A DNA stretch of 64,000 nucleotides, from NCBI RefSeq assembly GCF_000208865.1, contig NC_018393.1, positions 558,001 through 622,000 on the forward strand, given 5' to 3'. Under the pieces are notes generated by a model. It had not been told where the DNA came from, did not search any database, and saw only the letters and a program-made list of their open reading frames with translations. Numbering within the stretch: position 1 is the stretch's first letter; each line of letters opens with the position of its first letter. Origin of the DNA: Neospora caninum Liverpool (lineage: Eukaryota > Apicomplexa > Conoidasida > Eucoccidiorida > Sarcocystidae). The translations under genes were made by a program, and so were the position numbers. Of the stretch, positions 11,154 to 22,961 are shown in pieces.

Positions 11154-14100
11154 CCTCGTGTGTTTCCATCGTGTTTTCGTGTCCGGCCTCGTCTTCTGCT
11201 ACTTCTTGCGCGGGTTTGCCTCTTGGGTGCATAGGCCTCGAAGTGCCCCCTTTTCCTGTCCCTCCTGCTGTCGCACTGGGTTGCCCGTTGGCGCTTCCCT
11301 CCTCCGCTTCTCCAGCGGCGCTGTGATCTACGCCCTGTTCTCCGTCGGCCTGACAAATATCAGAAGTGCCATGGGGCGTGTCCCCCCCGGGAGTCTCCGC
11401 GAGTCTCCGTTGCATCCGCCCCGGCGAAAAGGATGCAGGAAAAGGCAGAAGAGACGACGACTGTACCGACGAAATGGCAGGTGAAGAAGTGATGGAAGGG
11501 AGGAAGCTTAATCGAAGCCCAAGTTGGGATTAAGGAAGGCATGCTCACCCCGATAACGCATAAACCATAGAACCGTTTTAGAAAAGCAAGAGAGGCCACG
11601 AGAGCTGCAAGACGGATTGCGACGAAAATGTGAGAACGACGAACAGGTAAGTTTCTGCGGCGTTTCCCGCGTGATTGTCCTTTTCTGCGTGTGGCCAGCG
11701 TTCTGCCTCTGGGATTAGTCTGAGACGACCGTGTCTCTGCAACAGGAGATGACGAAGGATGAAGGAAGAAGTATAAGAAAGCGTGGGAACCAACTGCGAC
11801 CGGAGTCTGCTGTCAGCGCCACCTTCCATTGCAGTTGTAGGCTCCACGCGTGACCCTGTGGTTCCGACGGGAAGCGCATAGCAAAAATATCGCAAGACAC
11901 TGATGAAGTTGAAGAGGGGTGAGAGGGCCCGTAAAGGGACGGCATTGAGGGGGCTTCCATTTTGGTGTTCCAAGCGAGCGGATGAAACATTGGGTTTGGC
12001 CGGCAGCACAGTGCCCTTAAATGGTTGGAAGAGCCTCAGACTGTGGGGAAGAAAACAACGATTTCGTGCTGGACCCGAATCGAATTAGAAGAACACCAGG
12101 GGACAAATAGAAAAGCGTCAAGTGGAAAACGACAGAATATGTGTATACGGAGGAGAAATGAAAATCATTAGCGGAAACTGTAAAAAAGAGATAAGGGAGG
12201 ATATGTACAGACGACCGCAACTTAACAAGTAATAAGTGAAGCAGAGGCAGGCGCGTCACGAGGAAACTCCGAAGCAACGGAAGCAAAACAGGGACGGCCG
12301 CTGAAGCGATATAGCGAACTAGGCGGATACGTCTCCGGGCACGGAACCGGAGAATCAATTTGCTTCTGTACTTCAGCCGGGACGCCAACCGTTACCCGTG
12401 TACCAGAGACCGGGGGCAATACACATCGATACACTAAAAGCAAAAGCAATCCAGAAATGAAACGGCTTGTCAGCTGCACCGAAGGGCAACGCATACGCCG
12501 GTCGATGAGGGAGACTGCTGTTCCGTTTGTCCTGGGCTACTGTCCTGGTTCCCGACCGTTCTCTTGATACTTGCTCAGAAATATGAATGCTGCTTGACAC
12601 CGGACTCCAGTACTCCTCCAGGTACCTTACTAAATCTCAGCCAGCTGCTGGCCTGTGAGTAAACCCAGCTGTGCTCGCCGTGGGAAACTATCCCTTAACT
12701 CTCCCACTGGCTGCTTCACACGCCGAAGGCACTTACACCGAGCCTGGGCAGTAGCTATTCTAGTGGTGAGCCTCCGTGGTCGGTTGTCAAAACGATGCTC
12801 CCGACAACTACGTGCACTTGAACATGAATTCTGTGCAAGGCCACAACGCATTTCTACGGCATATTGCCTGGACCATCGAATCCGTGTCCTGGTTGAAGTT
12901 TACAGGATCAAGTGCTACACGAACAACGAATTATGGTATTTCGGAGTAATAGTTCACTGGATCACAGAACGAATAACCAGCTCAATGTAAGTCGGCATTT
13001 CCCTGCCACCCCCTTGCACATTGCAGCCATGACACACACTGTCAGCCCTGACTATGTGAGCAAATTCGACAAAAGGGGAAAATCGCAAGCTCAGAAGTGC
13101 GGGACTGCACTACCCTTCACTTGCTGCAGATGACAAGCCAGGTGTCCCCTGTGGATCCACCTAGCCGGCCGATCCTCGCCAGCTGGCACCGATGACGACC
13201 AGGCTAGTCGTCGTCACTCCCAGAGGACGAGGTGATTTGTTGCTGGTGATCATCACAGCGATGAAATGGACGCCGTGCACGCCGACCTTCTGCCTGAGAT
13301 GCCTGCTGCAGCTATTCGTTGGAAAGCCGCCGAATTGACGTTGGTCCCATTGGATGAAGCATACGCTGCCTACGACGAACATCCCAGCTGAACAGTCTGC
13401 CTATCGTCGTCTGCGTAACCCGCGAGTGTGGTTTTTAAACGTGGCAATCACGGCAGCCCTAGGCGATTCTGAATTCGTTCTAGCGGCGACCCCATGTGTC
13501 CAGATCTACTTGTCCCGGTCGCACTCAAGACGATAAGTAAATGAATATACGCCTGGGTCTGTTGCTACGACAGGGCGAGCAAAACTGTTTAGTTTAAACG
13601 ACGTTACTCGATATTTGGGTGTCTCCAGACTACCCTGCAGACGACCCGTGCCAACGAAGTCAACGAGAACTGTTCCAGCGAGAAAAGAAACCGCCATGTG
13701 GTAACCATTTTCATGGCGACAGCACAACAAAAAATGCAAAATCCTAACACAGAGAAGTTACGGTGGCCAGTGTCGCCGTGGGTCTACTGTTCCAAAGGGC
13801 GGACCACCTCCATCGCCGACTCTCTGGCCTGAACCAATCTAGCAGGATCAGTTCATGCTGCGGTGACGTGACGAAAGACGCGGGACCTGTAAGATCCTCG
13901 GGCAGGATGCATGCCGCGTTCATCTCCTCGCCCTCACAGTATATCTGTCATGCAATGCTCTGCGTCTCCGGGCTTCAGCCTCATTCTGCCTGCCCTTGTG
14001 AATCATCGTCGCCCTCTGCCATGCCATCTGGAGGAAAATGTGAGAAAGAAAATGGCGACAATAGGCAAGCACAAGAACCAAGGCTACGCCTCCAGAATAC

Positions 14101-17100
14101 AGTAGCCACGTGAACAAAGCATCGAACGGAATAAAAGTCGAAACGGGACAAAAATAGCGTAGAAGCACACAACAAAAATGACATACTCCACAAGGGCACG
14201 AAAGCAAGCAAGCATGCGATGGGGAACTATAGCCGACTGCTGGTATGCACTGACTGAGAGAGTGGAGACAGCGGCTGATGAGGAGCGGACGGAAACGAAA
14301 CAGCACGAGACGAAGGATGCGACGACAAGCTGCGAGAGGCGACCATAGAGTTCTCTACACGAAACGGAACATCTCCACAACTGAAGAAGCAGGGCAATGC
14401 AACAAGCAGTGCACGTGTCTCGACGGCTGTACACACGACGCACACACATACGAACGCTCACACATCATATATGTCAGATTTCTACGCCCATGCAATGAAA
14501 TCGACACCGGTCATCGTTTCGATTCCCTATCTCACCTTCATATTCCTGGGCGTCGAGCAGTGAGACCAGGTTGTCTAAGATGGGATCGCCCTGCGGCAGA
14601 GGAGCGTAGGGAAGCCCTGTTTGGGGCTCTGCCCATACTGAAAAGCGACACATGTTGAAAACGCAGGACGACCCAAACGCTAAATGGCAATGACGAACCA
14701 GCTGCCGCAAAACGCAATTGCTACGGACGCACGATGCATAAAAACCCCACGCAGCGTTGGAGCCGGAAAGGAGAACGCGTGGAGAACCCTAAGAGTACGC
14801 ACCAACGCGGATGTGAAGATTCACGCAGAACGCAAAGGTAAATGCGGGAAAAAACATACGAACCACAAACGCAGACAACGGTAAAGACACTGCGAAACGG
14901 GGGTTTTCCCGTCTCATCCATACGTAACTACTTCGGTTGATAGCCGCATGCTGTGCCCTTTGGGTCAAGGGCGGAACTTGGAAAATCAAGCGAAAAAGGC
15001 AACGAAATGCACTCCAGCTGGCTAGACTTCACATCCGCAAAAGCGGACGCAACATATCAAAACACGCATATCCTCCACACAGATACAAGTGTGGTCTTGT
15101 TGAGCGTTCGGCCTAAACATAGACGGGGATGCGATGGAAAGACAGGTGATCTAGCAGCCCGTCTACTTAATTTATACGTGGATATGTTCGGTGACAGCTA
15201 GGCGCATGGGATGACACCTGTGCCGAGCGATTGGCAGATAGCCACGTAGACACGCGAGTGAGTCGATACGGGTAAATCAGGCGTTGGATACACAGACCAG
15301 TGGACGGATTTTCGTAGAGTTATGATCATAGGTGCTGCCTTTGACATTGACACATACAGTCCCACACACGCTTAAAGAAAGGCAGATTCACGTTGCCGTA
15401 GACACAGACAGTACCCAACACAACCGTCACATTGGCAGCACGGTCCGCAAAACGATCTGACAACTGTACCGAGGTGCTTAGGAGGCGCGTACGAGCCCGA
15501 CCGATAGACACATAGGCGACCCAAAGTGAGCTGGAGCTCAAATGTCGGCAGGCATGGAGATCGCGGAGAGCACGTCGCCACGTACTCAATAATAGATCAA
15601 AGGATAAATGCGCAGGGCTATGAGGGGTACAAAGACTGAGCAGGAATGAAATAAGAAAGCATATTGGGTTCGTTTAACCAATGATCCGAGGCGAGTGGCG
15701 ATGCCCGACGACGGGGAACAGATCAGCTCACAGACCGGTACAAAGAAACATATTCATATAGAATGCTACGATATTGTACCACGTAAGCTACGAAAAAAGT
15801 CGTCCACGTTGTAGAAGCCAACAACCTAAACCTGTGCCGCAGTAAAGGTGCATATCGTCACATCTCCAATTTGCCTTGGACTCCTGAGCTTCGCCGGGAC
15901 GGGGAACACATCCAATCCAGTTCCGTGGCCCAATACCATCCCCTCGTGCTGGCAGTGCCCTATGGAAACACGGCGGTCCGCAGGTGAATGGAAACACTTG
16001 GAAACGGACAGCCCATGGCGCGAGATTCAAACTGGCATCAGACGCCCCAGGAGATAAACTACAGTGGCAATCCCTTCCCGGCATACCGTGTGTGCGTGCC
16101 AAGGACCTCCTGAGGGAGGACATTGTGTGCGTGATTGTCTGATCTGTCACGGCCGACTCACCGTCTGGTGGAGCATCACCGTCGTCTCCTCCCAGGTCCA
16201 TGAATGGTTGAAAAATCCAATCCTCAGGAAACCCTAAATCGCCTTCAACATCGGATGTCTCCTCTTCCGCGCCCGCTGGCGTGTCATCTTCTCCGTGGCT
16301 TGGGCTTGCGGGTATCCCTTTCCCCCCCTCTTGCTTGTGCGTTTCCGATCGTGCTTTTTTGGGTGGCGGAGGCCCTAGCTCGCTCTCGGGATATAACACC
16401 AGAGAACCACTCGACAGGCCTGAGACGGCCGCGTGGTCAGCGACAGACGCATCTGCGTTCGCTGTGTCGTCGCTGTATCCTTGCGGGCTTTCTCCCTCTT
16501 TCTTCCCCACACCTTGTTCGCCCCAGACGCTGATGTCGAGCAGAGGTGACGGGAGTGTGTGCTCAGATCCGGTGCTTCCATGCACGCTTGTGACTTCGGC
16601 TGCATGTCCCGGTTCACCATCACTAGCGAAGGCACTCTCCAGGCCACTGGCTCCACCAGTAGAAAAGCCACCTGAGCGAACACGCAAAACCGAAGGCAAA
16701 AACTAGTTCCATCACATAGCAATACAGGCATGCATCAGGTGATCGCTTCCCTCGCTCGTCGATTCTGCGTCACGGGCCCCTGGAGCATCACAAGGCGTGC
16801 CGATGCTGGCCGGCCACTGCGATAGCCGCTTCCACCGGTGCCTTAGATTCAGAGTTATGGTACCAGAGCTCCTGATTCCAATGCGGCGTCGTGTGCACCG
16901 TCTGTGGCTTGTGTTGCTTGTGCTTCAGTGTGTATTTCTGGCAATCACGTGGCTCGCGTAAGCGTTGTAAGCAATCATTATCTGCGACCGCGGGGTTGCA
17001 GGTCTCTGTCTGCTATTCCGAAATTGAGTCAGCGTTTGCCACAGGACAAATCGAGGCGGATCCACTTGTTGCCATGGCTCAACACGATACGCGGCGTCGT

Positions 17101-20100
17101 TAGCGTAGGCTCACACATATCGAGCAACCCACGATGCGGAGACTGACAGTCCGGTTCGAGCTGAGGTACACAGACACCTACAAGTAGAAAGGACTGGATT
17201 GAGAAAACTGACTCGGGGACAAGCTGCGCGACTCGTGCCGACGTGGTTTCATGACGTGAACGAGAACCTTCCTCACATACCAGCGGTTGCGGCACGGAAG
17301 AAACCCGAATAGACGATGCACAACACAAGCGAAATGATGAATTTTTTTCGTCTCTCTTACCGTCATCCGTGTCGACGAAACCCGGCTGTTCGACCTCCTC
17401 TTCCCCTTCTTCGCGCACAGGTTGACCTCGTTTGCGCCTTCCTGGAGGCGACTGGCCTTTTGGGGAGGCAACTGGTTTCTTGCTTTGCTGTGTGGCGCTC
17501 ACGTCGTCTGTCGTCTTTTCTGCTTGCGTCCTGTCTACTTGTCCGTCTACCATAATAGGGAAGCAAGACATGATAGAGCTAAGCATGACCAGGAACAAGG
17601 TGCGAACCACGGGAAAAGTCCCATGAGCAAGGAAACGGATAGAGGAGAAAGACAGAAAAGGCGAGGAAGTGTGGACATGGATGAAGTAGAACAACGGACC
17701 CAGGAACAGCTTGACAAACCGCGGGCCCAGGCCGACACGTCGTGTCCATCAAGGTACACGGTAGGCAAGACGGCAGAAGAACATGACGACACTAGAGAGA
17801 CATTACGAGAGCAGCACGTGATGCATGCAGAAGAAGTCCTACTCTGGCTACGTCTAACATAACTTGTAGTCCCATATCCCCGACCCGTTGACGCGTCCCA
17901 GCGTCATACTGCACCCGCTATTCCTTAGTTCCCATGTGTGCTCCCTTCTCCGATCTCTCGAATTCCCTTCTGCGTTTGACGCCAGTGTCAGAAGATCTTT
18001 GGCACACGCTAGCATTCTTGCAGAGTCTCACTCCCCCGCGCTAAACAACCCCTCCACGCAACTGTCCCTGTATATCACTTATTTCCCTGAGAACCGTTTT
18101 GTTCCCGGGTTTTTGCTCCTGCCAAATGGTTCTCAACTATTCATACGTAGGCTCCCTTCCACTGGGTCCCCCGTTGCACAACGCCGTTCCACTCCATTTC
18201 CAAAGCTGCTTACATTTGTCCGCATTGATTGTTCCTGCTTTCACCTCAACTGTACGCCCAAACGTAAGTATACAGCGGTTCCTATATGCACCTCTGTCAT
18301 GAAACGGTATTTGGCAGACTGGCTATCTATTCCCTCCACACATGACCTGGGGGGAGGACAAAATTAAATCACGTTTCACTGCTTTTCCTGTGTCACTGTC
18401 GAGAGCAGGCTCGACGGGGCCAGTAAACGTAAGAGGCTACATACTTGCGGTTCGAGGAAAGCACAAGACAGGACAATGATATCGTAAAGCCCTCATGGCA
18501 TTTATGCAGCCAAAGCCAGCAGGTGAAGAAACGGACGGAGTGGAAGCACACAAAGGAACGACGAGCCAGCTTAGAGAGGGGCACCCCCATAGAGAAACGA
18601 GCGAAACATTGACAGAAGTAGAATGACAGAAAATCAGACGGAACACAAAAGATGCTCGACGGGGGTTATTGATACAGGAAAGAACACTGAGCAGCTAAAC
18701 TACGAAAAAAGAGGAATTCCTACGACGGAGAGAAATTCAGCAACGCCGACACAATGCAAAGGCGGCCTGAGGACAATAGGACACCCAGGAAAGAGGGGGA
18801 CAGCTCACCAAGGATCTTCTGACAACAGGGCGCGCACACACTCGAGACGGAACTCACGGGAAAGCAACGCACGTACCGTGATATCCCTGCAAAAAAGAGA
18901 TTAACGACCCAGGTACGACACCGCCGGTAGGCGCTGCGAACAGCATAAGGAGGTCGCAGCAAAAATCGGCATCACTAGAGTTCCGTTGAGCCTTCGATGA
19001 AGCGACCCACGGTTTGAGGACACACATGATTCGAAGTGAAATGCATGACTACAAGAACACCAGAGAGTGCCATAAGGATCTAGTGAATACGCATGCGGGG
19101 TTCGTCCACGTAGCAAAAGTCATTCTTTCATCCAGTGTCTATCCTGGCCTCGCGCCGTATCACGTTCATCGCCACTGTGGCGTTCATCCCGCCACGTTCA
19201 TTGTCTCCGTATGCCAAGTCGACTGCTGTGTTGTCGCGATCCCCCCCCCCCGCACGTTCGCGTCTCTCTCTTCCTTTTACCATCTTCATCCTTGTGCTGC
19301 ATTGCCTTTTCCAGCATCGTGCTCGCACATGCTCGACCTGTGGACATGCTGGTACCTTTTCAGCAACGCGTGGTCCACCACGGAAGCCGCTGTCTGTCGT
19401 TCTGCTTACTCAGTCGTTTCGTGCCCGCCATTTCACTTTGGCGATATATGTCAGACGCTCCGGGGTGAGCCCGGGCTTCTCCGTTGCTCGAGCCGCCACG
19501 CTGCCTCTTCCCCTCGCCTTACCCTGATCGGTTTAATCGCGTGCTTCTGTTCGACCTGTTTCTGATCCCCATATATTCATGCACATACCACTACCGCCGC
19601 CCTCACGCAGATTTATCCTCCTTTCCTGCCTACGCTTGTCCATACGAGGCAATTCCTCTGTTTCAGATCTCTCTTCATCCATGGCTTTCCATGTCGAGGC
19701 CGCCTCACTTGCGCCGCGTCCTCTGAAGTGGTTTCGGACGCTCAGTCATTTTTACGTAGCCATAGATACGTGTAAAAGAGACTTACGCTGGATCAGGCTT
19801 GGGTCCGCTGCAATGGCGTCAGAGAGCACCTGCACCAAATTGACCTGTTTCAACTCGAGAAGCGTCTCTAACGCACAGCCAAGGGAATGGACAAAGGAAA
19901 ACACTATCGTGGAGACCCCACGCCCAGAGTCTGAAATCAAAAAAGTACATGTTTGAGTTTTGCCTTCTCTGATCCAGGTTGTAGCAACTCTCAATTCTCC
20001 ACAAGTTGAAAAGCTTTCCTTCATTTGTCTTTGTAGTGGTGCGCTTTTCTATGGCCTATCTGATTTTTGTCGTGCGCACTGCACCGTCTCCTTGACAAGC

Positions 20101-20854
20101 GAAAATGCATTTACGTGTGTCGCACGCGTTCATTCCATCCCCCTGCTGGTGTCCTCTACCGGTGATGCAGGCAAGCATGTATGTTACAAAGAGTGAAGAG
20201 ACGTTTTTTGCGTCCTCGGCCTCGCCTCAAGTAAACGCCTTCGCTCTTTCGCTGATGGATCACCTTCACGCTCTTCGGTCTGAGAGGTCGATGCCGAGAC
20301 ACAAGCGGCTGTGTGTGTGAGTGTGTGTGTGTGTGTGTGGCTGCGTACGCTGTGGGATATTTTTAACACCACGACGAATAACAGATGCCCGCATCCTGTC
20401 CTCGTCGCTTCTTTGTTTGAGATAAGCATGAGAGTTTGCTCACCTTTAGCGACACGGTTGACTCTCTCTTTCAGATCTTCGGGTCCGCCACCTTCGCCTG
20501 CCGCCTTCTGCCTGACTGCCAAGGTACTACTAGAGACATGAGACGCAAGGATGCGTTCGATCCTCTCTGCGCTGCGCGGGGATACATCGAGCCGCCGCCA
20601 CGCAGTGCTGAGTGATCGCCTCAGTTTTTTTTTTGCAACAAGAACAGCTGGAGCCTCAGCCAAAGACTGATGCACTGAACAAACAGCTTCCATGTCCGAC
20701 AAAATTTGGCTTGCAACGACTGCGGCACGGAGCAAGGAACCTATCAGTGCAGACGCGTTGGATTGTCGCGCAAGATAGCAGTACTGCCTCAGAACGTCCC
20801 CCCTTGCAATCGCAATCTCTGTGATGACCGGCCCCCATGCATCGGCAGCTGCTG
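11154..20854 (-). CDS. Unrecognised multi-exon protein, possibly nuclear (5' end missing, 3' end uncertain)
   Basis: Minus-strand model built from exons 20854-20444, 19930-19787, 17546-17361, 16671-16162, 14637-14536, 11736-11549 and 11460-11154. The first five introns all split codons after base 1 and every junction is GT/AG, which is unlikely by chance. The first two exons (model residues 1-185) read as amphipathic helices, e.g. ALETLLELKQVNLVQVLSDA. Exons 3-4 (186-417) are disordered and acidic, with basic clusters GRRKRG and PPPPKKAR (about 348-355) that resemble nuclear localisation signals, then EDWIFQPFMDLGG. Exon 5 gives a Pro/Leu-rich stretch ending LLDAQEYE. Exon 6 begins with an Arg/Lys-rich stretch followed by a hydrophobic helix (HIFVAIRLAALVASLAF). 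Exon 7 is Gly/Glu/Ala-rich; its 88-bp intron is short, and reading through exon 6 to a stop at 11360 is the alternative end. No family is recognised. The start lies in or beyond the N gap. Confidence 0.62.
20310..20339. repeat. (GT)n microsatellite in an intron of the unrecognised gene
   Basis: About 30 bp of GT with one interruption, between exons 20854-20444 and 19930-19787 of the minus-strand model. Confidence 0.95.
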
Positions 20855-21225
20855 CTGTAACAGAAATACAGACAAAAGGGAAAACGAAACCGCAACGTTA
20901 CAACGAAGGACAAAAAAATAGTCAAAACGGCGCCCGTGGTATCGTGACTAAGCAAATCTTATGAATCGAGAGACCTTCACGTTTTGCTGCCTTGACTAAT
21001 TTCAGTGACTCGAGATATTCCACAAGGCAGCGCATCGACCGTGTTGTATTATCGGCTTGATAGGCCCGAAACCTTCAATGCTCATGAGCTATCCACGCTT
21101 TTAGACACTGTGTATCTGAAGAGAACCCGTAGAGCAAGGAACTGCGAATACGGATAATAGTGGTCGTATGTAGACCTGAAGGCTCATGTCCGAATAAATC
21201 AGCTATCCATGTATGTGCGCTCCGA
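20855..21225. other. Probable intron or upstream part of the minus-strand gene, next to the gap
   Basis: This is AT-richer sequence upstream of the first supported exon, whose acceptor ends in TTCTGTTACAG (minus strand). The acceptor requires a preceding exon that ends one base into a codon. I could not identify that exon before the run of Ns, so the gene's start is probably in the gap or beyond it. Confidence 0.45.
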
Positions 21226-21325
21226 NNNNNNNNNNNNNNNNNNNNNNNNNNNNNNNNNNNNNNNNNNNNNNNNNNNNNNNNNNNNNNNNNNNNNNNNNNN
21301 NNNNNNNNNNNNNNNNNNNNNNNNN
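21226..21325. other. Assembly gap (100 Ns)
   Basis: Exactly 100 ambiguous bases, the usual length for a gap of unknown size. Sequence character changes sharply across it: spliced genes to the left, G/T-skewed gene-free DNA to the right. The distance and even the adjacency of the two sides rest on the assembly. Confidence 0.99.
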
Positions 21326-22731
21326 TCAGAAGTGAGGCGGGAGGGCAGCTCCGTGGACTGGGATGTAGACCGATTGGCTGGGTGTCGGTCCAGGCAATGA
21401 CGGTGAGTTCACATCTGCTGATTTATGCTCGAGCGGAAGATGTTTTGGAAGGAGGAGAAGGCAACGACAGAAGCTGGTGCGTGGTGGCAGCGGTGGACGA
21501 GTATGCAGGGGAGGGAGCTGAGTCTGGGTCGGTGGCGAGGGTGGCTGACTCGTATGAGCAGGTGAGTACTGGCTCGTGCTGTGGCATGACACACATACAT
21601 GTTTGCATCCTGGGTGTGGCAGGCCAGAGAGAGCGATGGCCAATAGGTGCTGTTGCGTAGTTGTGCTGGCTGTGGGGTCGGTATGGTTTTTCCGGTGGGG
21701 ATTCTCTTTCGGATTTGGGGTGCTGGTGGCATCGGGGGACAGTGGGTACTCGCTGGAGGCACGGGGAGTTCGTTTGGAGTGAGTGGCGGTGAAATGACGA
21801 GGGCGGCGCGGCGGCGCAGTTGTGGGGGAGTGCATTGAATGCTGGAGGAGGCCGGAGTGAGGGAGGTGCGTTGGAAGGGATAGGCGGCCAGACATCGGTG
21901 GATGTAGCCGACTGCTGGTAGGCCAAGGAGACGGAGATGGTATCACGCCTGCCACGACTAGGTATGCGCTCGAGTGGGTGCTGATTGTTGGAGGATCGCG
22001 TAAGTGTTAGCGTCGTATTTGAAACTAGTGTCGGTGGACCAGTACACGGACTGAGTTTCGTGCGGTCCTAAAGGGGATCTGCAGTTTCGCATGCAAATAT
22101 ACTCGCGGAACGAAGCATGAGGCTGGTAGTTGAGTGGCTGAATGTCTGCGGACACGTTGTGCTGTACTGAGGCAGCCCATGGAACTGAGGACTGGAGTGT
22201 GTGCGAGGGGTGGGGGGAGCCGGTCCGGCGGTGGAAGGTGTACCAGACGGCTGGATGGCTATCTAGCGGGTAAACGGTGTTGAAAATAAGTTGTTTCTCC
22301 ATGGCGAACATTGAGCTTAAGGAATCTTGTGATAGCGGGAACGGATGTGGTGTCGGTTGAGGTGGAGTGACGTGGAGTGCCGTCATGGAAGGAATTCGCT
22401 TCTGGTATTGTGACTGCTTCTTCAGGGGATGGGGCATGTTGCCGTTGTTTCGCTTGCCTTATGGTAAAACATGCCGAAGACGTTTGCAGTTCCATTCGGC
22501 TAGTGCTGGTGGTGTCTGGGGATGTGACGCAGTCGGTGAGTTTGTGCTTGGACTTGGAGCTATGTTGGTCAATGGTGCTGCGTCGAGAGGAGCTTGTTCT
22601 ACTCGGTCCATGTTGCTGGGAGACGCTGTTTGCAGACTCTTCCCGCGACACACTGTTTAGTGCAAGGCAGAAAGATTTCTTTCTCGTTTATTCTCTTCTG
22701 TAAAATTTTATGATAAATACATTTACTGAAC

Positions 22732-22774
22732 AGAGGGATAGCAGAGCGGTTTAATGCATATAATTTGAAATTAG
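22732..22774 (+). pseudogene. Truncated organelle-type tRNA-Ser(UGA)-like fragment
   Basis: AGAGGGA-TA-GCAGAGCGG-TTTAATGC has the layout of an acceptor 5' strand, positions 8-9 and a D-arm typical of class II tRNA-Ser. It is followed by TATAA-TTTGAAA-TTAGA, which can form an anticodon arm with UGA in the loop (four of five pairs). The AT-rich arm and AT-rich upstream flank (from about 22,680) suggest an apicoplast-type sequence. Immediately after, the DNA turns GC-rich and no T-arm or 3' acceptor strand (TCCCTCT) follows, so it is at best a broken insert of plastid DNA. Confidence 0.4.
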
Positions 22775-22890
22775 ACGGGCGGCTCTGCCTTGGCTTGCCG
22801 CGCAGAGCGAGCGCCTCGGCCGCCACAGCGGGTGCGGGCACCTGCCCAGTAATTTTGGAACACGTTTGTATCTCCCGTATTATCGCGCCA

Positions 22891-22961
22891 TATTCCAAGA
22901 AGGATCCCAGATTACCCTGGTTATCTTTCTTATATCAGTACATTGTGTTCAGTTGGTTGCA
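22891..22961 (+). repeat. Diverged dispersed segment, copy 2 (mate at 10,254)
   Basis: About 70 bp matching 10,254-10,324 in the same orientation, starting CCAAGAAGGATCCCAGATTA. It lies about 120 bp after the tRNA-Ser-like fragment, which makes an organelle or mosaic insert worth considering. I cannot identify the source. Confidence 0.5.

Noticed and set aside
17547..17792. Signal-peptide-like MGLFPWFAPCSWSCLALSCL start as the first exon of a secreted protein
   Set aside because: That frame stops just before the exon at 17,546, and the exon is better joined by a phase-1 acceptor at 17,547-17,549 to upstream exons.
18623..18904. 93-codon hydrophilic plus ORF
   Set aside because: It lies antisense inside a predicted intron, with no motif or splice signal.
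21326..21955. 209-codon Pro/Ser/Thr-rich minus ORF
   Set aside because: It is explained by strand skew; other frames over the same DNA are also open and similar in composition.
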